Translations under genes and position numbers: made by a program
Assembly: GCF_005930975.1 (NCBI RefSeq)
Contig: NZ_VBSE01000042.1
Location: 62,001-126,000, forward strand
Origin: Apilactobacillus kunkeei
Lineage (GTDB): Bacteria; Bacillota; Bacilli; Lactobacillales; Lactobacillaceae
Direction of reading: 5' to 3'
DNA length: 64,000 bases
Notes under the pieces: model-generated
Seen by the model: the letters and a program-made list of their open reading frames with translations, nothing else
Databases searched by the model: none
What the model was told of the DNA's origin: nothing
Shown: positions 17,234-29,203 of the stretch, in pieces
How positions within the stretch are numbered: position 1 is the first letter of the stretch
Layout: the number at the start of each line of letters is the position of its first letter

Positions 17234-19771
17234 TTATTCTTCGTCGTTATTATTTATTTCTTCAGTTGATTCTGCATCATCAGAACTTACATTAGCAGTT
17301 TGTTCTTCAGCATTATCTTCTGTTTCGTCTTCTTTTTGAACACGGGCAACAGTTGACACTCTAGAATCTTCATCAATCTTAATTAAGTGAACCCCTAGAG
17401 TAGCACGGCCAGTTTGTGAAACGTCAGAAATACTAAATCTAATCATAACACCCTTATCAGTAACAAGCATGATATCTTCATCACCGGAAACAGTAGTCAA
17501 TCCAGCTAATGGACCGTTCTTTTCAGTCACGTTAACTGTCTTGATACCCTTACCGCCACGGCCTTTGATTTGGTATTCGGAAGCAGGAGTTTGCTTACCA
17601 TAACCGTTTTCAGAGATAACGAAGACGTTGTCGTTTGGATCCAATACATCTCCACCAACTACGTAATCATTTTCTCTTAGACGAATACCACGAACCCCTG
17701 TAGCAGAACGTCCCATTGAACGAACATCTGAAACCTTGAAGCTGACACAGTAACCTAAGTGTGTACCAATAATAATGTTTTGGTCTTCAGATACTGTTGA
17801 TACACGCATCAATTCATCTTCATCCTTCAAGTGAATAGCCTTTAGACCATTACTTCTGATGTTTTGGAATTCATCGATTGGTGTACGTTTTACAGTTCCC
17901 TTTAGGGTTGTGAAGAATAAGAATCTACCGTCGTTACTTTCTTTATCATCAACTGGAATAACAGCTTGAATCTTTTCATCTGTATCAATTCCTAATAGGT
18001 TAATGATTGGAATACCCTTAGCAGAACGACCGTATTCAGGAATTTCGTAACCCTTCATTCTGTAAACCTTACCTAAGTTGGTAAAGAATAGTAATGAGTG
18101 GTGGGTAGTAGTTGCTAGTAAGTGTTCGATGAAGTCATCATCATGGACACCCATTCCTTGAACACCACGACCACCTCGGTTTTGACTCTTAAATTCTGAA
18201 GTAGCTGTACGCTTGATGTAACCGTTGTGAGTCAATGTAATCATGATATCTTCTTCAGCGATTAAATCTTCGTCTTCGATACTTAGAACTTCTCCAACAC
18301 GTAGTTCAGTTTTTCTTTCATCACCGTATTTTTCTTGGATTTCTAATAATTCTTGATAGATTAATTCATTAATCTTTTCACGACTACCTAGAATTTCCTT
18401 GTAATGTTCGATGTCTTTTAATAGTTCAGCATGTTCGCTAACAATTTTGTCGCGTTCCAAACCAGTCAAACGAACAAGACGCATATCCAAGATAGCTTGG
18501 GCTTGCTTATCAGTTAGTGAGAATTCACTCATTAATTGATCCTTAGCGATTGCTGAGGTTTGTGATTCACGGATAATTGTAATAACGCGATCAATGTTAT
18601 CCAAAGCAACGATTAAACCGGCTAGGATGTGAGCACGATTTTCAGCTTTAGCTAATTCGTATTCAGTACGACGTTTAATAACGTTAACTTGGTGTTCCAA
18701 GTATTCATTTAAGATTTCTTTCAAGCTTAAAATTCTTGGAGTACCGTCAACGATAGCTAGCATGTTAAAACTAAAGCTAGTTTGCATTAATGTTAGCTTG
18801 TACAGATTATTTAAAACAACTTGAGCAGATGCATCACGTCTAACATCAATAACGATTCTCATACCGTCACGGTCAGATTCATCATTGATATCGGTAATTC
18901 CATCTAGTCGTTTATCTCGCACTAGGTTGGCGATGTGTTCAATTAACTTCGCCTTGTTAACCATGTATGGAATTTCAGTGGCGATAATGCGTTGCTTACC
19001 ACTCTTTTGTTCTTCAATTTCTGTTTTAGCGCGTAGCACAATGCTACCCTTACCTGATTCATAAGCTCTTCTAATTCCAGACTTACCTAAAACGACACCA
19101 CCTGTTGGAAAGTCAGGTCCAGGTAATGCTTCCATCAAGTCAGCAGTAGTAGCTTCTGGATTGTTCATTAAAATATGAATTGCTGAGATTACTTCACTTA
19201 AATTGTGAGGTGGAATGTTTGTAGCCATCCCAACAGCAATTCCTGAAGCACCATTAACAAGTAGATTTGGGAAACGGGAAGGTAGTACTTCTGGTTCTCT
19301 TTCACTACCATCAAAGTTGTCTTGAAAATCAACAGTATCTTTGTTGATGTCTCTTAACATTTCCATACCAATTTTACTTAGTTTTGCTTCGGTATAACGC
19401 ATGGCAGCGGCACCATCACCATCGACAGAACCAAAGTTACCATGTCCATTAACCAATGGATATCTATAACTAAATGTTTGGGCCATTCTAACCATTGATC
19501 CATAGACCGCCGCGTCACCATGGGGGTGATACTTACCAAGAGTATCCCCTACGATTCTGGCAGACTTACGGAATGGTTTATCAGGTGTTAAACCAAGTTC
19601 ACGCATATCGTATAGAATTCTTCTATGAACTGGTTTCATTCCATCTCGAACATCAGGAAGGGCACGCGCAACGATAACACTCATTGCGTAGTCCAAGAAT
19701 GATGTTTTCATTTTTTCAGATAAGTCAACGTTTTCAATACGATGGCTTGATAAATCTTCATTATTGGCCAA
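17234..19771 (-). CDS. gyrA: DNA gyrase subunit A
   Basis: 845 aa. Start is a TTG at 19769-19771, 8 nt after GGAGG; an upstream in-frame TTG overlaps that site. The breakage-reunion domain has the catalytic tyrosine in [12 protein letters not shown] (about residue 126); the C-terminal beta-pinwheel has the GyrA-box-like [11 protein letters not shown] and GRGGKGI repeats, followed by an acidic tail. In the quinolone-determining region [12 protein letters not shown], Ala and Gly stand where E. coli has Ser83 and Asp87. With GyrB it supercoils DNA. A parS-like site lies in the gyrB-gyrA gap. Confidence 0.97.
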   Translation of the reverse strand: MANNEDLSSHRIENVDLSEKMKTSFLDYAMSVIVARALPDVRDGMKPVHRRILYDMRELGLTPDKPFRKSARIVGDTLGKYHPHGDAAVYGSMVRMAQTFSYRYPLVNGHGNFGSVDGDGAAAMRYTEAKLSKIGMEMLRDINKDTVDFQDNFDGSEREPEVLPSRFPNLLVNGASGIAVGMATNIPPHNLSEVISAIHILMNNPEATTADLMEALPGPDFPTGGVVLGKSGIRRAYESGKGSIVLRAKTEIEEQKSGKQRIIATEIPYMVNKAKLIEHIANLVRDKRLDGITDINDESDRDGMRIVIDVRRDASAQVVLNNLYKLTLMQTSFSFNMLAIVDGTPRILSLKEILNEYLEHQVNVIKRRTEYELAKAENRAHILAGLIVALDNIDRVITIIRESQTSAIAKDQLMSEFSLTDKQAQAILDMRLVRLTGLERDKIVSEHAELLKDIEHYKEILGSREKINELIYQELLEIQEKYGDERKTELRVGEVLSIEDEDLIAEEDIMITLTHNGYIKRTATSEFKSQNRGGRGVQGMGVHDDDFIEHLLATTTHHSLLFFTNLGKVYRMKGYEIPEYGRSAKGIPIINLLGIDTDEKIQAVIPVDDKESNDGRFLFFTTLKGTVKRTPIDEFQNIRSNGLKAIHLKDEDELMRVSTVSEDQNIIIGTHLGYCVSFKVSDVRSMGRSATGVRGIRLRENDYVVGGDVLDPNDNVFVISENGYGKQTPASEYQIKGRGGKGIKTVNVTEKNGPLAGLTTVSGDEDIMLVTDKGVMIRFSISDVSQTGRATLGVHLIKIDEDSRVSTVARVQKEDETEDNAEEQTANVSSDDAESTEEINNNDEE

Positions 19772-19807
19772 TGTTTTTACCTCCAATTCATGGTCGTTAC
19801 ATTAAAA

Positions 19808-19823
19808 TGTTTCACATGAAACA
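19808..19823. other. parS: parS-like site 1 (gyrB-gyrA gap)
   Basis: TGTTTCACATGAAACA, a near-palindrome one base from the symmetric form of the ParB/Spo0J consensus TGTTNCACGTGAAACA. The identical 16-mer (in either orientation) recurs at 31508-31523 and 41331-41346, and TGTTCCACGTGAAACA is at 38489-38504. Confidence 0.75.
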
Positions 19824-19829
19824 TCCATG

Positions 19830-21794
<1,965 letters not shown>

Positions 21795-21799
21795 TCAGA

Positions 21800-22915
21800 C
21801 TATTCTTCTACGACTTGCCCGCTTGAAATATTGAACACTTTTGGATCAGATATTAGATCACGAGCAATTCCGCTTAGACTCGTAGTCGTCAAAAACGTTT
21901 GCACTTTATCTTGAATTGACTTCAATAAATGAGTCTGACGATTATCGTCTAACTCGGATAAAACATCATCCAATAATAGGATTGGATATTCATTCGTTTC
22001 TTCCTTCATCAAATCAATTTCGGCTAACTTAACCGAAAGTGCTGATGTTCTTTGTTGGCCCTGTGAGCCAAATGTCGAAACATCTTTTCCGTTGATAATA
22101 AACTGTAAATCATCACGATGTGGACCATATAACGTATTACCCTGTCTAATTTCTTTGTCCTTGTTTTCTTCAAACAATTCCTTTAAACCTGTGTAAATGT
22201 CATTTTCATTGGTCTGCTGTTTTTTCTTTAATGCGCAAACATATTTAAACTTCAATTTTTCCTTACCTTGAGAAATTTCGGAATGAATATTTGCTGCCCA
22301 TCCCTGCAACTTCTTCAATAATTCTAAACGTTGAAAAATTATCTTGGCACCATATGCAGCTAATTGATCAGATAAGACATCTAGATAAAGCTTATCTGAA
22401 GCCTCTTTTAGCTGTAGCTGCTTTAGGTAATTATTTCGTTGTTTTAAAATCTTGCGGTATTGAGAATTATTGTATAAATACTGGCTACTCATTTGACCAA
22501 ACTCCATGTCCATGAAACGACGACGAACCGTTGGCGCTCCCTTAACGATGGATAAGTCTTCCGGAGCAAACAAAATCACGTTTAGTTCACCCACATAAGA
22601 GGATAGCTTGGCCTGTTCGAGTTGATTTACCTTCGCACGTTTGCCTTTCTTCCCCAAATCGATTTCCAATTTAGTGGTGCCTAGTTCCTTTTCAATCTCG
22701 CCATAGACCTGTGCATTTTCATTTTCCCAATTAATCAAATCACGATTATTATTGGTACGATGACTACGCGTTAATGCCAAAACATAGATTGCTTCTAACA
22801 TGTTGGTCTTTCCCTGGGCATTATCACCCAATAAGACGTTAATTGAAGGTGAGAACTGCACCTCTACATCGCTATAATTACGAAAATTACGTAATTTGAG
22901 TTCTCTTAATTTCAT
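21800..22915 (-). CDS. recF: DNA replication and repair protein RecF
   Basis: 371 aa. N-terminal LRELKLRNFRNY, Walker A GDNAQGKTN, ABC-type signature FGSQGQQRTSALS and Walker B PILLLDDVLSELD. RecF helps load RecA at gaps together with RecO and RecR. It starts 10 nt after the S4-domain gene. Confidence 0.97.
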   Translation of the reverse strand: MKLRELKLRNFRNYSDVEVQFSPSINVLLGDNAQGKTNMLEAIYVLALTRSHRTNNNRDLINWENENAQVYGEIEKELGTTKLEIDLGKKGKRAKVNQLEQAKLSSYVGELNVILFAPEDLSIVKGAPTVRRRFMDMEFGQMSSQYLYNNSQYRKILKQRNNYLKQLQLKEASDKLYLDVLSDQLAAYGAKIIFQRLELLKKLQGWAANIHSEISQGKEKLKFKYVCALKKKQQTNENDIYTGLKELFEENKDKEIRQGNTLYGPHRDDLQFIINGKDVSTFGSQGQQRTSALSVKLAEIDLMKEETNEYPILLLDDVLSELDDNRQTHLLKSIQDKVQTFLTTTSLSGIARDLISDPKVFNISSGQVVEE

Positions 22916-22924
22916 AAATAAAGC

Positions 22925-23143
22925 CTACTTTTTGCGAATAAAAAACAAACCAACATCAATAACTTCAACGTTATCACCGTCGTATAACTTCTTACCACGA
23001 CGATCTTCAGGTTCATCGTTTAGTTTCACTGCATGGTCCTTCAAATACCACTTAGCTTGACCACCGGAAGATACGATATCCTCTTCCTTTAACAACTGAC
23101 CTAATGTTATATATTCGGTATCGATGAAAACATTCTTTTTCAA
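22925..23143 (-). CDS. yaaA: S4-domain protein YaaA
   Basis: 72 aa from a TTG start at 23141-23143, 8 nt after AGGTGG; an upstream GTG (23155) overlaps the Shine-Dalgarno and is the alternative. An S4 RNA-binding fold is read in YITLGQLLKEEDIVSSGGQAKWYL and DEPEDRRGKKLYDGDNVEV. It is the small RNA-binding protein always found before recF in Firmicutes; it has been linked to ribosome assembly in B. subtilis. Confidence 0.9.
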   Translation of the reverse strand: MKKNVFIDTEYITLGQLLKEEDIVSSGGQAKWYLKDHAVKLNDEPEDRRGKKLYDGDNVEVIDVGLFFIRKK

Positions 23144-23307
23144 AACTTCACCCACCTTTTCCTATGTATTATTATACCCTTTTGATGGTCAAAAGTATAG
23201 TTTATAAGCTGATTTTCGCCTTTCTAAGCAATTATATAAAAGTGCTTACTATTTTGTTAAATCTATGCCAAAATCGCTCATATCCTAAAAAAATCAATTT
23301 AAACGCA

Positions 23308-23343
23308 AAAAGAACCCCTTAGATAAGCTTCTAAGGGGTCTTA
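23308..23343 (-). terminator. Terminator after pepQ
   Basis: Hairpin GACCCCTTAG / CTAAGGGGTT with a T run, directly after the pepQ stop. Confidence 0.85.
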
Positions 23344-23345
23344 TT

Positions 23346-24440
23346 TTATAAATATTTAATTTCTTTTGGTGTATGGGTAAATGGTTCGCAGCCATCTTCA
23401 GTTACATAAACACAATCTTCGATTCGAACTCCAGCGAATCCTGGCACGTAAATTCCAGGTTCAATTGAGAAACACATCCCTGGTTTCAATACCATCTTAT
23501 TACCTTCCATGATTGATGGGAATTCGTGTTCAGACATTCCCATTCCATGGCCTAGACGGTGGATGAAGTATTTACCATATCCTGCCTTTTCGATAATGTC
23601 TCTTGCGACCTTATTAACTTCTTCGGCTGTTACACCTGGTTTAACGAAATCCATCGCAGCTAATTGTGCTTCTAGACAGACATCATAGATTTCTTTTTGT
23701 TTGTCGCTAATTTCACCAACTGCAACAGTTCTGGTTGCATCTGAGATATAACCATCATGCACTGTTCCTAGATCAAATAGCACCATTTCATTTTCTTTTA
23801 CTAAATTATCAGAGGTCGCACCATGTGGTTCAGCAGCATGTGCTCCTGCTTGAACTAAGGTATCAAAACTCATTTCCATGACACCTTTTTGCTTTAGTGC
23901 GTATTCCAATTCAGCTACGACTGATTTTTCTGACTTCCCTGCTTTTAATGCAGCGAAACCTTTTTCAAAAGCAAAGTCTGCTTCTTTACCCGCTTCCTTT
24001 AGCTTTTCGATTTCGTCTGGAGTCTTAATCAAACGCATTGTGTTCAAATAATCAGTCACGTCCGTTTCAAAAGTTACATCTTGCAACTCTCTGTGTAAAT
24101 TTTCTAGACGTGCAACTGTTAAGCTTTCTTTTTCAATTCCTGCTGATTTTGGCGTTGCTACTCTTTGTTGGATATGAGCAGCAATCTTTTGCCATGGATT
24201 TTCATGATCTAAGTATCCATAAACATCATATGGAAAACCAGTATCTTTAATTGCTTCTACTTCCAATGCGGGTGCAAACATAAAAGGATCCTTTTCAGGA
24301 AATACGATTAATGCTAATACCCTCTCCACCGGATCACTATAAAACCCAGTTAAGTATTGAATTGTTTTAGGATCACTTAGATATGTGAAATCTAATCCAT
24401 TGTTGTAGGTCCAATCCTGGATTGACTTTATCTTAGACAT
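23346..24440 (-). CDS. pepQ: Xaa-Pro dipeptidase (M24 family)
   Basis: 364 aa, full length. A creatinase-like N-terminal domain (1-125) precedes the pita-bread catalytic domain with metal ligands in LFDLGTVHDGYISDATRT (two Asp), the His of HRLGHGMG, and Glu residues in SIEPGIY and VRIEDCV. It cleaves Xaa-Pro dipeptides in the cytoplasm, finishing casein-type peptide breakdown. It has its own RBS (AAGGAGG) and terminators on both sides, but sits between dnaN and yaaA, splitting the usual dnaN-yaaA-recF run. Confidence 0.93.
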   Translation of the reverse strand: MSKIKSIQDWTYNNGLDFTYLSDPKTIQYLTGFYSDPVERVLALIVFPEKDPFMFAPALEVEAIKDTGFPYDVYGYLDHENPWQKIAAHIQQRVATPKSAGIEKESLTVARLENLHRELQDVTFETDVTDYLNTMRLIKTPDEIEKLKEAGKEADFAFEKGFAALKAGKSEKSVVAELEYALKQKGVMEMSFDTLVQAGAHAAEPHGATSDNLVKENEMVLFDLGTVHDGYISDATRTVAVGEISDKQKEIYDVCLEAQLAAMDFVKPGVTAEEVNKVARDIIEKAGYGKYFIHRLGHGMGMSEHEFPSIMEGNKMVLKPGMCFSIEPGIYVPGFAGVRIEDCVYVTEDGCEPFTHTPKEIKYL

Positions 24441-24509
24441 GCAAACCCCTCCTTTTAGTATATCTTAGACTAAAATTACAAAATTTCAAACAATTATTAA
24501 TTCGTAAAT

Positions 24510-24552
24510 TAAAAAACGCGACCTCTTTATTAGACGAAAATCGCGTTTTATT
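24510..24552 (-). terminator. Terminator after dnaN
   Basis: Hairpin ACGCGA / TCGCGT with a large loop and a T run on the minus strand, 20-60 nt after the dnaN stop. Confidence 0.65.
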
Positions 24553-24571
24553 AAATTAATTATTAAAATCC

Positions 24572-25708
24572 CTAAAATGTACGTACTGGAGTGATTAATT
24601 CGATGAAGTTTTCAGCATCTTCAGAAGGAACAAGGGTAAATGGACGTAGTGATGACGTGAATGAAACATTAATCATTGAGTGTCCAAATGCACGTAAAGC
24701 GTCCTTCATGTAATCAGGGTTGAATGAAATTTCTAAGTCATTTCCAGCAACTTCTTTGCTTTCAACTTCTTCTTCAACGTTACCAACATCTGGAGAATTA
24801 CCAGAGATGGTTACTTGTTTAACATTTGCCTTGATAGTTAGTTTAACAACGTTATTTCTTGATTCGTGAGATAAAAGAGAAGCTCTTTCAATTGCACCAA
24901 GTAATTCATAGGCATCAAATTGAACATTAGTTTCTGATTCTTTAGGAATCAATCTAGAAGTGTCAGGGTATGTTCCTTCAAGTAGTCTAGAGTAGAAGTA
25001 AGTGTTTCCAATAGTGAATAACACTTGGTTTTCGGTGATCTTCATTTTAACGTTTTCAGTATCATCTGAAATCATCTTTGATAATTCTGAAAGACTGCTT
25101 CCAGGAATGATAACGTCGTATTCACCTTGGTTATCAGGTAGGGCCACTTTACGTTGACTTAGACGGTGTGAATCAGTAGCGACAGCAAATAAAGTACCGT
25201 CCTTTAGCACGAAGTGAACACCAGTTAAGATAGGGCGACTTTCTTGGTTTGATACGGCGATAACAGTTTGGTTAATGATTTCCTTGAATACGTCACCTGA
25301 TAATGAAATTTCGTTATCGTTTTCGATTTCAGGTAAGTGAGGATAATCTGCTGCATCTAAACCATTGATAGTGAATGATGATGTTCCTGAAGTGATTTCA
25401 GTTTGAAAACCATTAGCAACAGAAAGTGTCATTTTATCACTAGGTAATTTTTTAACAATTCCACTGAAAAATCTAGCAGGTAAGACAATTGAACCTTCTT
25501 CTTCGATGATTAGTTCGTTATCTGCATCGTTTCTATCAATAACAGTTTCGATAGAAACATCAGCATTGCTACCAGTTAAAATCAAACCTTCATTTGATGC
25601 ACTTAACTTTAGACCGGTCAAAATAGGAATAGTGGTTTTTGATGAAATAGCTCTTGAAACCATGTTTATCCCTTGAATGAATGCTGATCGTTTGATTGAA
25701 AATTTCAT
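24572..25708 (-). CDS. dnaN: DNA polymerase III sliding clamp (beta subunit)
   Basis: 378 aa, three beta-clamp domains. Landmarks are MKFSIKRSAFIQGINMVSRAI, TGVHFVLKDGTLFAVATDSHRL and the C-terminal LRPFTLVPSEDAENFIELITPVRT. The ring tethers the polymerase to DNA. It is directly downstream of dnaA, separated by a spacer that contains the origin unwinding element. Confidence 0.98.
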   Translation of the reverse strand: MKFSIKRSAFIQGINMVSRAISSKTTIPILTGLKLSASNEGLILTGSNADVSIETVIDRNDADNELIIEEEGSIVLPARFFSGIVKKLPSDKMTLSVANGFQTEITSGTSSFTINGLDAADYPHLPEIENDNEISLSGDVFKEIINQTVIAVSNQESRPILTGVHFVLKDGTLFAVATDSHRLSQRKVALPDNQGEYDVIIPGSSLSELSKMISDDTENVKMKITENQVLFTIGNTYFYSRLLEGTYPDTSRLIPKESETNVQFDAYELLGAIERASLLSHESRNNVVKLTIKANVKQVTISGNSPDVGNVEEEVESKEVAGNDLEISFNPDYMKDALRAFGHSMINVSFTSSLRPFTLVPSEDAENFIELITPVRTF

Positions 25709-25727
25709 TTTGAATGTCTCCTCGCAT

Positions 25728-25871
25728 GTAATATTTAATATTAATTAATATATATAGTTAAAACAGTAGTAGTAGGGCCTGTGTATACTGTGGAAAACTC
25801 TATTTGCTCTTACGGATACAAAGTTTTACACATGTGGATAAGTTGTGGATAAGTCACCACATTTTTCCACA
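25728..25871. other. oriC: oriC unwinding element in the dnaA-dnaN gap
   Basis: Read on the minus strand (downstream of dnaA): two tandem DnaA boxes TTATCCACA (25844-25852 and 25833-25841), then TTTTCCACA (25789-25797), a GGCCC stretch, three DnaA-trios TACTACTACT (about 25765-25775), then an AT-only stretch rich in TA steps (25728-25763). TTTTCCACA also lies at 25863-25871. The order box-GC-trio-AT is the basal unwinding system described for Bacillus subtilis, so this is where DnaA should melt the origin. Confidence 0.85.
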
Positions 25872-25875
25872 GACT

Positions 25876-27219
25876 TTATCTCTCTAATGTTTCCTTTAGT
25901 TCTTGGATTTGTTCTTTGATTGTTGAATCAGATTGAACTGCATCGGCTATTTTATCGTAAGCATGGATGACAGTTGTATGATCTTTACCGCCAAAGGCGC
26001 TGCCAATCTTTGGAAGAGAACTATTAGTTAAGGTACGACTTAAATACATTGCTATTTGACGAGGGATAACGATTGTTTTAACACGTTTTTTCCCTTTTAA
26101 GTCGTCTATAGAAACGTTGTAATAATTTGAAACTGATTTGATTATGTTTTCAACCGTAATTTCTGGTTTTGAATCTTCTCGGTTAAGACCGCGTAGAGCT
26201 TCTGAAACCAAATCAGTTGTGATTGGAACTTTTTTGAAGTTAGCGAATGCATGAACACGTGACAATGCTCCTTCTAGTTCACGAACGTTTGAATCAAATT
26301 GACCAGCTATGTAGTTAAGCGTATCTGGGGGAACTTGAATCCCGTCTCCTTCTGCTTTTGCACGCAAGATAGCAATTCTTGTTTCTAAGTCTGGAGGAGT
26401 AATATCTACTGGAAGTCCCCAAGCAAATCGAGAAACTAAACGATCTTGCAACTTTGCAATTTCATTAGGTAAACGATCAGAAGTTAAAACAATTTGTTTT
26501 TTATTTTCGTACAAATCATTAAATGTATGGAAGAATTCTTCTTGAGTCCCGTCCTTATCAGCAAAGAACTGAACATCATCAACTAGTAATGCATCAACGT
26601 TTCTGTATTCTTGTCTGAATGCTTCTGTTTCATTATTTTGAATGGCATTAATGAAATCGTTGGTAAATGATTCACTAGTTACATACATAATGTTTGCAGT
26701 TGGATTGTCTTCTAAGATTTTGTTACCAATTGCATGCATCAAGTGGGTTTTTCCTAAACCGACACCTCCGTACAAAAGAAGTGGGTTATACATTTTTCCT
26801 GGATCTTCGGAAACAACTAGCGCCGCTGCATGCGCCATTTGGTTACCTTTACCGATAACGAAGGATTCAAATGTATAGTTAGGATTTAGATGGCTGTTTT
26901 GTAAGAATTCATTATTGTTTACGCTGCCTGAATTCTCTTTAACGGCATCATTTTTCTTATTAGAACTCCTAAGATCTCCTTCTAAAACAAATTTTGGAAC
27001 GATATCTCTTTTAGTTATTTGATATGAATACTCTACTAAAGAGTCCTCTAACTTATCTTCCCAATAATCACGATGGAGAGGAGATGGAAGTTCTAGCGTT
27101 AGCTCATTTCCGACTAAGCTAATGGGCTTAACTGTAGCAATCCATGTTGAATAGGTTGTAGTGGAGTAATTTTTTTCAAAAGCTTCACTGATTGCTTCCC
27201 ATAATGAGTCTTTATCCAT
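25876..27219 (-). CDS. dnaA: Chromosomal replication initiator DnaA
   Basis: 447 aa. Domain I (1-80), a short variable linker (about 85-105, shorter than in Bacillus relatives), AAA+ domain III with Walker A GGVGLGKTHL and Walker B ALLVDDVQF, and domain IV ending in the DnaA-box-binding motif GGKDHTTVIHAYDKI. It binds the boxes on both sides of the gene and opens oriC. It defines the origin in this window. Confidence 0.98.
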   Translation of the reverse strand: MDKDSLWEAISEAFEKNYSTTTYSTWIATVKPISLVGNELTLELPSPLHRDYWEDKLEDSLVEYSYQITKRDIVPKFVLEGDLRSSNKKNDAVKENSGSVNNNEFLQNSHLNPNYTFESFVIGKGNQMAHAAALVVSEDPGKMYNPLLLYGGVGLGKTHLMHAIGNKILEDNPTANIMYVTSESFTNDFINAIQNNETEAFRQEYRNVDALLVDDVQFFADKDGTQEEFFHTFNDLYENKKQIVLTSDRLPNEIAKLQDRLVSRFAWGLPVDITPPDLETRIAILRAKAEGDGIQVPPDTLNYIAGQFDSNVRELEGALSRVHAFANFKKVPITTDLVSEALRGLNREDSKPEITVENIIKSVSNYYNVSIDDLKGKKRVKTIVIPRQIAMYLSRTLTNSSLPKIGSAFGGKDHTTVIHAYDKIADAVQSDSTIKEQIQELKETLER

Positions 27220-27660
27220 GAATCATTTCCTCCCGTTAAAAATCTTTAGTAATTTTACCATTAAAAAAAAAAGTTTTCCACAAGCATATTTACTTGTGTA
27301 TAATTGTTTCACACCTTGTTAATTTTATTTTCCACAACCTGTTGATAACTTGATTAAAATCATCTCATTTTTTAGTTTTCCACAGAAAATTGTTAATAAT
27401 CCACAGGTAAGTATAACCGATATATCAATAAAAACAAAAAGTTATGCACAACTTGTGAATAATTCTAATAACAGGTTGTTTACTTGTGGAAAACTTGTGG
27501 AAAAGACTGTTAATTGCAAAATTTTAATCAACAGGAAAAATCAAAAAATGTGTATGAAACAAATTGAAATGTGGATAAAAAATGGATCTCTTTAGGGAAA
27601 GAATTTGATTTTTATGTTTCATCATTAATTTTTTTATGGTATTATGTTTAGGAAATGTAT
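27220..27660. other. oriC: oriC, DnaA-box cluster upstream of dnaA
   Basis: The dnaA-rpmH gap (27220-27706) has no gene. DnaA boxes seen (consensus TTATNCACA, both strands) are at 27274-27282, 27328-27336, 27376-27384, 27397-27405 (weak), 27442-27450 (TTATGCACA), 27454-27462 (TTATTCACA on minus), 27485-27493, 27496-27504 and 27570-27578 (TTATCCACA on minus). Together with the cluster in the dnaA-dnaN gap this is the bipartite origin typical of Firmicutes. Divergent genes on both sides and strand bias across the window agree. Confidence 0.92.
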
Positions 27661-27692
27661 TTGACATAGAAAAGAAACACACAAAATATATA
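27661..27692 (+). promoter_or_regulatory. Probable rpmH promoter
   Basis: TTGACA at 27661-27666, then TATATA at 27687-27692. The 20-nt spacer is long, so the exact -10 is uncertain. Confidence 0.35.
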
Positions 27693-27706
27693 AGGGAGGG
27701 TTAGTA

Positions 27707-27841
27707 ATGAAGAGAACTTACCAACCAAAGAAACGTAAGCACGCACGTACTCACGGTTTCCGTAGTCGTATGAGCACTAGCAACGGTCGTAAAGTTTTAG
27801 CTCGCCGTCGTAAAAAAGGTAGAAAGTCATTGACTGTATAG
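27707..27841 (+). CDS. rpmH: 50S ribosomal protein L34
   Basis: 44 aa, start ATG at 27707 after GGGAGGG. The sequence is the family pattern [19 protein letters not shown] followed by a very basic tail ending in KSLTV. It is the first gene to the right of oriC, followed by a terminator-like hairpin and rnpA. Confidence 0.98.
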   Translation: MKRTYQPKKRKHARTHGFRSRMSTSNGRKVLARRRKKGRKSLTV

Positions 27842-27868
27842 ACCACTGACCATTCAGTGGTCTTTTTC
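27841..27868 (+). terminator. Hairpin after rpmH
   Basis: GACCACTG / CAGTGGTC-type hairpin with T5 tail directly after the rpmH stop. It should reduce transcription into rnpA. Confidence 0.75.
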
Positions 27869-27901
27869 ATTATATTGAACAAAATTTAATGGAGATGGAT
27901 T

Positions 27902-28264
27902 ATGCGTAAGTCATACCGCGTCAAAAAAGAAGCAGAATTCCAAAATGTTTTTGAAAAACATAATTCAGTTGCTAATCGGACTTTTGTCATTTATCAAATG
28001 GAAAAGCCTGATCAACCCCATTTTAGAGTCGGTATCTCAGTTGGTAAGAAGATTGGAAATGCCGTTCATAGAAACTGGGTTAAAAGACGAGTTAGACAAA
28101 GTTTGACAGAATTAAAGCCATATCTAAAACAAGATGTTGATTTTTTGGTTATTGCTCGTCCAAGAGCCGACCAACTATCAATGGAAGAAGTTAAGAAGAA
28201 TATGGTGCATGTTTTAAAATTAGCAAACTTGCTTGATTCTGATTATGTTGAGGGAGAAGACTAA
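27902..28264 (+). CDS. rnpA: Ribonuclease P protein component
   Basis: 120 aa. Signature [19 protein letters not shown] with the preceding [10 protein letters not shown]. It is the protein cofactor of the RNA enzyme that trims tRNA 5' ends. Its stop overlaps the start of yidC by one base. Confidence 0.97.
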   Translation: MRKSYRVKKEAEFQNVFEKHNSVANRTFVIYQMEKPDQPHFRVGISVGKKIGNAVHRNWVKRRVRQSLTELKPYLKQDVDFLVIARPRADQLSMEEVKKNMVHVLKLANLLDSDYVEGED

Positions 28265-29097
28265 TGAAAAAATTTAAAAAGTATCTTTCACTTACTTCAA
28301 TTTTAGGATTGGTATTTTTCTTGACTGCATGTAGTAATAAACCAATTACTTCACACAGTACCGGTCTATGGGATGGAGTTATCGTACTTAATTTCTCAAG
28401 AGCCATCATTTGGTTAGCTAAATTCTTTGGTTCTAACTATGGAATGGGTATCGTTGCTTTTACCATCATCGTTCGTATCATTATCTTGCCTTTGATGATT
28501 TATCAAACCAAGAGTATGAAGAAGACGCAAGAACTACAACCTAAGTTAAAGGAACTTCAAAAGAAGTATTCATCAAAGGATACTGAAACTGTTAAGTTAC
28601 TTCGTGAAGAACAACAAAAGCTATATGCTGAAGCAGGCGTTAATCCTGTTGCTGGTTGTTTACCACTACTAGTTCAATTGCCAATCTTGTGGGCCTTATA
28701 CCAAGCTATCTGGCGTACAGATGTTTTGAAGTCAGGTCATTTCCTATGGTTACAATTAGGACACAAAGACCCATACTTTATTATGCCGGTTCTAGCCGCC
28801 GTATTTACTTTCATTAGTTCATGGCTAGCAATGAAGTCACAACCTGAGCAAAATGGGATGACAAAAGGAATGATGTTCGGGATGCCCGTTATCATTTTCT
28901 TCATGGCATTAAATATTCCTGCTGCGATCTCAATTTATTGGGTAGTAACAAATGCCTTCCAAGCTGTACAAACATTGTTTATTCAAAATCCTTGGAAGAT
29001 TCAAAGAGAACGAGAAGAAAAGCTTCGTGCTGAAAAGCAACACAAGCGTAATGTTGAAAAAGCAATTCGCAAAGCTAAAAAATCTCGTCGTAAATAA
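28264..29097 (+). CDS. yidC: Membrane protein insertase YidC (lipoprotein form)
   Basis: 277 aa. Lipobox LTAC with Cys23; five transmembrane segments, with the conserved Arg of AFTIIVRIIILPLM in the hydrophilic groove, the PVAGCLPLLVQLPI segment, and a very basic tail (KKSRRK). It inserts membrane proteins with or without SecYEG. It is co-transcribed with rnpA. Confidence 0.97.
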   Translation: MKKFKKYLSLTSILGLVFFLTACSNKPITSHSTGLWDGVIVLNFSRAIIWLAKFFGSNYGMGIVAFTIIVRIIILPLMIYQTKSMKKTQELQPKLKELQKKYSSKDTETVKLLREEQQKLYAEAGVNPVAGCLPLLVQLPILWALYQAIWRTDVLKSGHFLWLQLGHKDPYFIMPVLAAVFTFISSWLAMKSQPEQNGMTKGMMFGMPVIIFFMALNIPAAISIYWVVTNAFQAVQTLFIQNPWKIQREREEKLRAEKQHKRNVEKAIRKAKKSRRK

Positions 29098-29136
29098 TAA
29101 AAAAGCGTCTGATTTTATAATCAGACGCTTTTTTTG
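29098..29136 (+). terminator. Terminator after yidC
   Basis: Hairpin AAAGCGTCTGA / TCAGACGCTTT with a T7 tail. Confidence 0.85.
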
Positions 29137-29203
29137 TGTATCATTGGACCGCTATTTTGTGATATTATTAATAACATAGTTTATTTTTAAAAGGAGTCCC
29201 AAC

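Noticed and set aside
27350-27595. Open frame of 81 codons inside oriC
   Set aside because: It overlaps the DnaA-box cluster and has no ribosome site or recognisable protein.
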